Origin: Algicella marina
Lineage (GTDB): Bacteria > Pseudomonadota > Alphaproteobacteria > Rhodobacterales > Rhodobacteraceae
Assembly (NCBI RefSeq): GCF_009931615.1
Contig: NZ_CP046620.1
Coordinates: 1,751,501 to 1,815,500, forward strand
Length of the DNA: 64,000 bases
Direction of reading: 5' to 3'
A model generated the notes under the pieces. That model did no database searches. It was not told where the DNA came from and worked only from the letters and a program-made list of their open reading frames with translations. Below are positions 58,567-64,000 of the stretch, one piece after another. The stretch's first letter is position 1. Each line of letters starts with the position of its first letter. The translations under genes were made by a program, and so were the position numbers.

Positions 58567-59145
58567 ATGCCAAACCTTACCTTTCAACAATTTACCGGAC
58601 TTTCCTGCGGTGCTGCATGCCTGTTGGTCGCGGCCAAGGAACTGGGCATTGCCCAGATGCCGGACATGACGGGCAGCGGCGTGCCAAACACCGGCATGTG
58701 GATCGGGCAGCCGCTGGAGCTTTCCAACGGTTGCGAACGCGCGATTTACGCCGTGACAGCCAACGGCGTCGACACGTATTCCATGCCCGATGGCATCGCC
58801 AGAGCCGGGCAGATGCTGGGGCTGGATGTTTCCGTTTCCATGAGCGGCTGCGTGGTTCCGAAGGTGCTGGAATGGAAGTATCCCAATGTCCGCGACCAGC
58901 TGGACGAGCTGGGGGTGGAGATCCTGTCCGGCACGCCTGCGCTGGCTGAGAACGAACGGATGCTGGTGGCGGTTGGCATCGGCGGGCTCGGACTGCATTG
59001 GGTCCTGTACCGGAGCGACGGCACCTATATGGATCCCGCCTACGCGCGCAATTACACCTGCTCGCTCTGGGGTATGGGGCAACTGGGCGTTCTGCGGTAT
59101 ATAGATACGGGGATTTACGTCGTGGTCGGCACGCCAACGGTGTGA
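58567..59145 (+). CDS. Putative papain-like (C39/C70-type) cysteine peptidase
   Basis: Protein of 192 residues with no signal peptide. FQQFTGLSCGAACLLVAAKE places Gln and Cys14 as in papain-like peptidases; GLGLHWVLYRSDGTYMDPA supplies His144 and Asp156 in the right order and spacing for a catalytic triad. The rest is unfamiliar. It could be a peptidase, an acyltransferase, a transglutaminase-like enzyme or a toxin or effector. It stands alone between the deacetylase and the convergent carbonic anhydrase gene, with a 141-base leader. Confidence 0.6.
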   Translation: MPNLTFQQFTGLSCGAACLLVAAKELGIAQMPDMTGSGVPNTGMWIGQPLELSNGCERAIYAVTANGVDTYSMPDGIARAGQMLGLDVSVSMSGCVVPKVLEWKYPNVRDQLDELGVEILSGTPALAENERMLVAVGIGGLGLHWVLYRSDGTYMDPAYARNYTCSLWGMGQLGVLRYIDTGIYVVVGTPTV

Positions 59146-59155
59146 GGACCGGCTG

Positions 59156-59698
59156 TCAGCCCTTCAGCATCGAGGCGCTGAGACCCTTGCGGTAGCGGCG
59201 CATGTTGGCGACGTAGCGGGCGGCGGTTTCGCGTAAGCCGGCCTGGGCGGCTTCGTCGAGAATGCGGATCACCTTGCCGGGCGCACCCATGACGAGGGCG
59301 CCGGGCGGGATTTCCTTGCCTTCGGTGATCAGGGCGTTGGCGCCGATCAGTGCGCCGGCACCGATGCGGGCACCGTTTAGGACGGTGGCGCCCATGCCGA
59401 CCAGTGCGCCATCTTCGACCGTGCAGCCGTGAAGCATGGCGCGGTGGCCGACTGTGACCTCGCGCCCGATGGTGAGCGGGTAGCCTGGATCGGTGTGGAG
59501 GACCGAGTTGTCCTGGATATTCGAGTTCTCGCCCAGCGTGATCGGTTCGTTGTCACCGCGCAGGACGGCATTGAACCAGACGGACGCGCCGGTGTGCAGA
59601 TGGACGTTGCCGATGAGGCAGGCGCCGGGTGCGACCCAGCAGTCGCCATCCTCGGGCAGGTGCGGGGCAATGCCGTCGAGATCAAACAATCCGGTCAT
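59156..59698 (-). CDS. Gamma-carbonic anhydrase family protein
   Basis: Left-handed beta-helix protein of 180 residues with hexapeptide repeats and the metal-site pattern [17 protein letters not shown] ... HTDPG ... [10 protein letters not shown] (three His). It probably binds zinc or iron as a trimer; many members are acyltransferase-like and not proven anhydrases. Its start overlaps the gmk stop by 4 bases (ATGA). Confidence 0.9.
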   Translation of the reverse strand: MTGLFDLDGIAPHLPEDGDCWVAPGACLIGNVHLHTGASVWFNAVLRGDNEPITLGENSNIQDNSVLHTDPGYPLTIGREVTVGHRAMLHGCTVEDGALVGMGATVLNGARIGAGALIGANALITEGKEIPPGALVMGAPGKVIRILDEAAQAGLRETAARYVANMRRYRKGLSASMLKG

Positions 59699-60348
59699 GC
59701 GAGCCCCCTTTCGAATTCGGCGTTGAGGCCCTGGACGAAGGTGTTCAGGGCGGCCTTGCTGTGTTCCCGGCGGAGGCGTTCGGCGCGGATGATGGCCTTC
59801 AGTTCGCTCTCGCAGGTGGCGAGATCCTCGTTGACGAGCACATAGTCGTAGGAATCCCAGTGGCTGATCTCGTCGCGGCTTTTCTTCATGCGAAAGCCGA
59901 TCACCTCGGCCGTGTCCTGGCCGCGGGCCTTGAGCCGCGCGGCGAGGGCGGCGATGGACGGCGGGAGGATGAAGATGGACACGGACTGATTGCCGAGGGC
60001 GGAGTTCTTGATCTGCTGGCCGCCCTGCCAGTCGACATCGAAGAGGATGTCGCGGCCCTCGTTCACCGCCGCCTCGACCGGGAGGCGGGGGGAGCCGTAA
60101 TGATGGCCGAACACCTCCGCGTGTTCGAGCATCTCGCCCTCGGCGGCCATGCGGGCGAATTCCTGCGGTTCCTTGAAGTAGTAGTGGACGCCCTCTTCCT
60201 CCCCCGGCCGGGGCGGACGGGTGGTGGCGGAGATGGAGAACGCGACATTGGGATCGGCCTCCAGCAGGCGGCGTGACAGGGTTGTCTTGCCCGCGCCCGA
60301 AGGAGACGAGAGGATGATCAGAAGACCGTTGCGCGTTATGTTCGCCAT
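59695..60348 (-). CDS. gmk: Guanylate kinase
   Basis: Phosphorylates GMP with ATP, essential for GTP and dGTP supply. It has 217 residues with the P-loop [18 protein letters not shown]-binding [19 protein letters not shown] and [10 protein letters not shown]. The ATG at 60348 is preceded by GGAG 5 bases away in the end of yicC; a GTG two codons earlier overlaps the yicC stop. Confidence 0.96.
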   Translation of the reverse strand: MANITRNGLLIILSSPSGAGKTTLSRRLLEADPNVAFSISATTRPPRPGEEEGVHYYFKEPQEFARMAAEGEMLEHAEVFGHHYGSPRLPVEAAVNEGRDILFDVDWQGGQQIKNSALGNQSVSIFILPPSIAALAARLKARGQDTAEVIGFRMKKSRDEISHWDSYDYVLVNEDLATCESELKAIIRAERLRREHSKAALNTFVQGLNAEFERGLA

Positions 60349-60350
60349 GC

Positions 60351-61238
60351 TCACTCCACGTTCGCCGATTGCTCGCGCATCTGGTCGATCACGACCTTGA
60401 GGTCAAGCCCTATGGCGGTGAGATCCGCGGCACCGGCCTTTGAGCAGAGGGTGTTGGCCTCGCGGTTGAATTCCTGCATCAGGAAATCGAGCTTCCGGCC
60501 GATGGGGACGGTCGCGGCCAGCAATTCGTGGGCGGTGGCAATATGGGCGCGCAGGCGGTCCAGTTCCTCCGTTACGTCGGACTTGACGGCGAGGAGCGCC
60601 AGTTCCTGCTGGAGCCTTGCCTCATCGGCGCGTTCGGTGGTGTGGAGCAGGGTCTGAACACGGGCGCGCAGCACGTCGCCCGCGCGGGCGGCGCGGGCCT
60701 CGGCGGTGGTGGCTGCGGCTTCAGTGAGACGCGCCATTTCCGCGACCTGGGCCGCGAGAATCGCGCGCAGCTTGTCGCCTTCGGCCGCGCGGGCGGCATC
60801 CAGGTCAGCGAGCAGTCCGGGAATGTCGGCGGCAATGGTATCGCGGCACTTGGCGAGCCGATCCGCCAGACGCCCGTGATCGACAACCATGCGGTGGCCG
60901 AGCAGGTCGCCGAGGGAAAGGGGCGCTATGTTGACGCCGGCCTGCAGGGCCGACTGTTCGAGCGAGAGGGCCGCGGCCAGCACGCTCTGCACGCCGTCGG
61001 AGTTCAGGGTGAAGCCGCCTTCGACTTCGCCACCGGAGACGCGCAGCGAGACGGAGACGGTGCCGCGGCTGAAAACGGCGGGCGCGGCCTTGCGGATGTC
61101 GGCTTCCAGCGCCTCCGCCCCCTCCGGCACGCGCACGCGGATATCGAGACCGCGGGCGTTGACGCTGCGGGCCTCCCAGACCCAATCGAGGCCCGTGGCA
61201 CTGCCGGACACACTGGCATAGCCTGTCATAGATTTCAT
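60351..61238 (-). CDS. yicC: YicC family endoribonuclease-like protein
   Basis: Protein of 295 residues starting [10 protein letters not shown], with the conserved [18 protein letters not shown] and the C-terminal [21 protein letters not shown]. YicC proteins act in stress-related RNA decay and are usually next to gmk, as here. The in-frame extension to 61766 is antisense to the PAS gene and is rejected. Confidence 0.94.
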   Translation of the reverse strand: MKSMTGYASVSGSATGLDWVWEARSVNARGLDIRVRVPEGAEALEADIRKAAPAVFSRGTVSVSLRVSGGEVEGGFTLNSDGVQSVLAAALSLEQSALQAGVNIAPLSLGDLLGHRMVVDHGRLADRLAKCRDTIAADIPGLLADLDAARAAEGDKLRAILAAQVAEMARLTEAAATTAEARAARAGDVLRARVQTLLHTTERADEARLQQELALLAVKSDVTEELDRLRAHIATAHELLAATVPIGRKLDFLMQEFNREANTLCSKAGAADLTAIGLDLKVVIDQMREQSANVE

Positions 61239-61424
61239 GGGCACGTGCCTCTCCCCCTCGCCGCAGCGTTTTGAAATTGCTTTGGTTTCCGCACTCTTTA
61301 GGCGGTGCGTTAAGCAATCTCTACCAAAACATGGGACAATTGTGTAAAATGCGATTAAATTCTCTTTCAACACAGAAAGGAACGCAGGGCGTTCGAGTTC
61401 GGTTTGATTGAGGAGAGTAGGCCC

Positions 61425-62093
61425 GTGTTGAGAACCCAGACTATGAAATCGGATATTCTTGCCAACCTGAGACAGTACTGGGAGAACTTGCGGAACGGAC
61501 GCGTCGCCCCCTACAGGGCGGAACTGGACCCGCGCAAATTCGAAGATGCGCTGGAACACATGTTCATTCTCGAACAACTCAACCCGAACCAGTTGCGAGT
61601 GCGGCTCGCGGGGATGTCGCTGTGCGAGATGATGGGCATGGAAGTTCGGGGCATGCCGCCGGAGGCGTTCATGGAAGCGTCGCACCGTGCAGCATTTACG
61701 GCGCATATCAACACGGTGCTGAACTCGCCGGCGGTGATCGAGTTGGAGCTCCTGGGCCGGGGCCATGACGGGCAGGAAACCAAGGCCCGGATGTTGATGA
61801 TGCCGCTGCGCAGCGATTTCGGTGAGGTCACACGGGTATTGGGTTGCGTGGTGACGGATGAGAAAATCGTCTCGTCACCGGCGAATTTCTCCATCACCGG
61901 TGTAAAGATGGCGACGATCACCGAAAGCGAGGGCGAGAGCCGTTCGATGGCCGCAGGGTTTGCTGAGGAAGCCGACCCGTACACGGCGGCTCTTCCGGAA
62001 GGGGCACGCCTGCGGACCGTCGAGACCAACGCCGAGGTGGAGCGGACGGCGCCGAAACGCGGGCATCTGCGGATCGTATCGTCCCGCGACTGA
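61425..62093 (+). CDS. Single PAS-domain protein (PAS_5 / MopJ-like)
   Basis: Protein of 222 residues with one PAS domain of the PF07310 type (about 15-145): KSDILANLRQYWENLRNGR, YRAELDPRKFEDALEHMFI, RLAGMSLCEMMGMEVRGM. The C-terminal 70 residues are variable. In Caulobacter such proteins (MopJ) feed into CtrA regulation, so a link to the chpT/CtrA signals here is possible. The GTG at 61425 has AGGAG 9 bases upstream; a TTG seven codons earlier is weaker. Confidence 0.8.
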   Translation: MLRTQTMKSDILANLRQYWENLRNGRVAPYRAELDPRKFEDALEHMFILEQLNPNQLRVRLAGMSLCEMMGMEVRGMPPEAFMEASHRAAFTAHINTVLNSPAVIELELLGRGHDGQETKARMLMMPLRSDFGEVTRVLGCVVTDEKIVSSPANFSITGVKMATITESEGESRSMAAGFAEEADPYTAALPEGARLRTVETNAEVERTAPKRGHLRIVSSRD

Positions 62094-62122
62094 CGGCGGT
62101 ATTTCAGGATTGAGTTGTGCGG

Positions 62123-62146
62123 CGCGTCCCTGCTGGGGCGCGTTTT
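62123..62146 (+). terminator. Rho-independent terminator after the PAS gene
   Basis: CGCGTCCC and GGGGCGCG form an 8-bp stem (one G-U pair, valid in the plus-strand RNA) with a TGCT loop, followed directly by TTTT. It lies 30 bases after the PAS gene stop. The best terminator in the window. Confidence 0.8.
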
Positions 62147-62175
62147 GCGTTGCGGCCTGCCTGCGCGGACCCTGA

Positions 62176-63006
62176 CTAGGGCAGCGCCACTCCGATCAGG
62201 GCGAGTACAGCGCTCAGGTCCGAGTGATCGAGGCGGACATCGGCTTCTGCGGCGACAGCCGGCTTGGCCTTGTAGGCGATGCCGAGACCGGCGGCGCCGA
62301 TCATCGCGAGATCGTTGGCGCCATCGCCGATGGCCACAGCCTGGAACGGGCTGATGCCGAGACGCTCGGAGATACGGCGCAACGCCTCTTCCTTGGCGGC
62401 GCGCCCGAGGATCGGCGGGGTGACGCGGCCGGTGAGATGGCCGTTGTCGACCTCAAGCGAGTTGGCCTGGTGGCTGTGGAAGCCAAGTTCAGCTGCCACC
62501 CGCTCCGAGAAAAACGTGAACCCGCCGGAAACGAGTGCGGTTTCGACCCCTGCCCCGCGCAAGCCCGCAAGCAAGGCAGCGGCGCCGGGACTGAAGGTGA
62601 TGCGCTGATTGTAGCATTCCTGCAGAACAGAAACCGGCAGCCCCTTGAGCAGCGACACCCGTTCGCGAAGTGCTTCCTCGAAATCGAGTTCGCCGCGCAT
62701 CGCCCGTTCGGTGATGTCGGAGACCTGTGGCTTGACGCCGGCGTAATCGGCGAGTTCGTCGATGCATTCCACCTCGATCATGGTGCTGTCCATGTCGGCG
62801 ATGAAAAGCCGGGGCACGAAACCGCCGGAAAGAATGTTGAGATCGCACCCCGATGGCGCGACGAGGCCCTCGGGGGCTTCGTCCACCGGAATCACCAGTG
62901 CGGTGGGTGACAGGCGGCGCGGGCGGGCGGAGAAAGCCTCCGCCAGCCATTGCGCCTCTGCGTCTCCGACCCCTGCGGCCGAGGTAAGGACGGCCCGGGG
63001 TGGCAC
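62176..63006 (-). CDS. serB: Phosphoserine phosphatase
   Basis: Last step of serine synthesis, 276 residues. HAD motifs are FIADMDSTMIEVECIDE (nucleophile Asp), ALVSGGFTFFSE, and AIGDGANDLAMIGAAGLGIAYKAKP. A small N-terminal domain (about 1-65) is shorter than the ACT-like domain of enteric SerB. It begins with GTG 3 bases after the DAHP synthase stop, so the two are probably co-transcribed. Confidence 0.94.
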   Translation of the reverse strand: MPPRAVLTSAAGVGDAEAQWLAEAFSARPRRLSPTALVIPVDEAPEGLVAPSGCDLNILSGGFVPRLFIADMDSTMIEVECIDELADYAGVKPQVSDITERAMRGELDFEEALRERVSLLKGLPVSVLQECYNQRITFSPGAAALLAGLRGAGVETALVSGGFTFFSERVAAELGFHSHQANSLEVDNGHLTGRVTPPILGRAAKEEALRRISERLGISPFQAVAIGDGANDLAMIGAAGLGIAYKAKPAVAAEADVRLDHSDLSAVLALIGVALP

Positions 63007-63009
63007 GCG

Positions 63010-64000
63010 TTACTCCGCCGCTTGCGCCCGGGTGCGGCGGCGCTGGTCCAGTTCCTCGGCGACGAGGAATGCAAGCTCCAGCGACTGGCTGGCGTTGAGG
63101 CGCGGATCGCAGGCGGTGTGGTAACGGTCGGAAAGATCGCCATCGGTCACATCGCGCACACCGCCGGTGCATTCGGTGACATCCTTGCCCGTCATCTCGA
63201 AATGCACGCCGCCGGGATAGCTGCCCTCGGCCGCATGGATCTGGAAGAACTCGCGAACTTCGCGCAGCACGCTTTCGAACGGGCGGGTCTTGTAGCCGGA
63301 GGCCGCCTTGATGGTGTTGCCGTGCATCGGGTCGCAGGACCAAACGACCTTGCGGCCTTCTTCCTGCACCGCCCGGATCAGCTTCGGCATGTGATCGCCG
63401 ACCTTGCCTGCGCCAAAACGGTTGATGAGCGTCAAACGACCCGGGATGTTGTCCGGGTTCAGGGTGTCGATCAGCCTTTTCAGGTCGTCGGTGCTGATCG
63501 ACGGGCCGCATTTGAGGCCGATCGGGTTCTGCACGCCGCGGCAGAAGGCGACATGCGCGCCATCAGGCTGGCGGGTGCGGTCACCGATCCAGATCATGTG
63601 GCCGGAGCCGGCGACGGGCAGGCCGGAGGTGCTGTCCACGCGGCAGAGCGCCTCTTCGTACTCCAGCAACAATGCTTCATGGCTGGTGTAGAAATCGACG
63701 CGGTGAAGGGTGTCCGCCGTCTCGCCGGTGACGCCCGCGGCCTCCATGAAGTCGAGCGACTCGGAGATGCGGTTGGCGAGCGCGTCGTAACGCTCGAACC
63801 CCGGCATGTCCTTGGCAAAGTCCAGCGTCCACGAGTGGACACGGGCGATGTCGGCGAAACCGCCCTGGCTGAAGGCGCGCAGCAGGTTCAGCGAGGCCGC
63901 GGCCTGCGTGTAGGCCTGAAGCATCCGGTTCGGATCCGGAATGCGCGATTCGGCGGAGAAGCCGATATCGTTGATGATGTCGCCCCGGTAGCTGGGCAGT
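63010..64000 (-). CDS. Class II DAHP synthase (5' part outside window)
   Basis: Joins phosphoenolpyruvate and erythrose-4-phosphate to start aromatic amino acid synthesis. The frame is open from the stop at 63010 to the window edge, about 330 residues, out of about 460 in the family. Seen: [11 protein letters not shown] at the edge, [42 protein letters not shown] (metal site) and [18 protein letters not shown]. Class II, plant-like, enzymes are normal in Alphaproteobacteria. A start at 63924 would miss conserved residues. Confidence 0.94.
   Translation of the reverse strand, partial: LPSYRGDIINDIGFSAESRIPDPNRMLQAYTQAAASLNLLRAFSQGGFADIARVHSWTLDFAKDMPGFERYDALANRISESLDFMEAAGVTGETADTLHRVDFYTSHEALLLEYEEALCRVDSTSGLPVAGSGHMIWIGDRTRQPDGAHVAFCRGVQNPIGLKCGPSISTDDLKRLIDTLNPDNIPGRLTLINRFGAGKVGDHMPKLIRAVQEEGRKVVWSCDPMHGNTIKAASGYKTRPFESVLREVREFFQIHAAEGSYPGGVHFEMTGKDVTECTGGVRDVTDGDLSDRYHTACDPRLNASQSLELAFLVAEELDQRRRTRAQAAE

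Overview
The window is chromosomal DNA from a G+C-rich alphaproteobacterium, most likely of the Rhodobacterales (Roseobacter/Rhodobacter group). The evidence is a ChpT-type phosphotransferase next to a DUF3553 gene, two perfect CtrA-type sites (TTAA-N7-TTAA), an ornithine-lipid olsB-olsA pair, two TRAP transporters, ccmC-ccmD-ccmG order, and the small families DUF6494 and DUF6505. No genus can be named from sequence alone. I see no rRNA, CRISPR array, insertion sequence or prophage. Families were named from memory of motifs, not by a search.

Region 1-17.9 kb: a divergent L-idonate/gluconate pair (SDR, cut by the window edge, and idnD), tRNA-Pro, then a large formate dehydrogenase (FDH) locus ending at tRNA-Gly. 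Transcribed leftward are DUF3305, DUF3306, a TorD-like chaperone, a small Tat-signal protein, FDH alpha (Cys form, Tat-exported), FDH beta (Fe-S) and FDH gamma (cytochrome b). These are followed by a periplasmic WD40-cytochrome c protein, a 41-residue membrane peptide and an ABC exporter. Rightward are a 654-residue multi-cluster ferredoxin and the cassette DUF6494 - Mrp ATPase - biotin/lipoate-ligase-like (DUF4444) - DUF6505. A further leftward gene encodes what looks like a shortened TupA-type (tungstate-binding) domain fused to cytochrome c. Hand counts of four 60-base lines on each side give about 60% G+C here against about 70% further right, so this block may have a separate history.

Region 18-30 kb: a TonB-dependent receptor (heme-type is the best guess) with an unknown gene upstream. 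Then comes a long leftward operon: TRAP dctQ-dctM, an unknown 236-residue protein, dctP, a PuuA/IpuC-like glutamine synthetase, a half-length VOC protein, aldehyde dehydrogenase and iron alcohol dehydrogenase. The gene set fits uptake and gamma-glutamylation-dependent breakdown of an amine or amino alcohol. A HAD phosphatase follows.

Region 30-48 kb: mostly housekeeping. It holds glmU-glmS, an AlkD-like protein, a CPA antiporter, a YdcF protein, an acyl-CoA synthetase, moaA (Mo cofactor), ccmC-ccmD-ccmG (cytochrome c maturation), yciB, an EamA transporter, a GNAT enzyme, MgtC, ftsY, a ThiE-like protein and a PPOX-fold flavoprotein. moaA, ccm and Mrp could supply the cofactors that the FDH island needs.

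Region 48-64 kb: envelope and cell-cycle genes (Sel1 protein, OmpA-like protein, an Ala/Glu-rich protein with a LytR_C-like end, olsB-olsA, DUF3553, chpT), with CtrA-type boxes upstream of two of these groups. A second TRAP operon is divergent from a PuuE-like polysaccharide deacetylase. A small putative papain-like cysteine peptidase, gamma-carbonic anhydrase, gmk, yicC, a PAS protein, serB and a class II DAHP synthase (cut by the right edge) complete the window.
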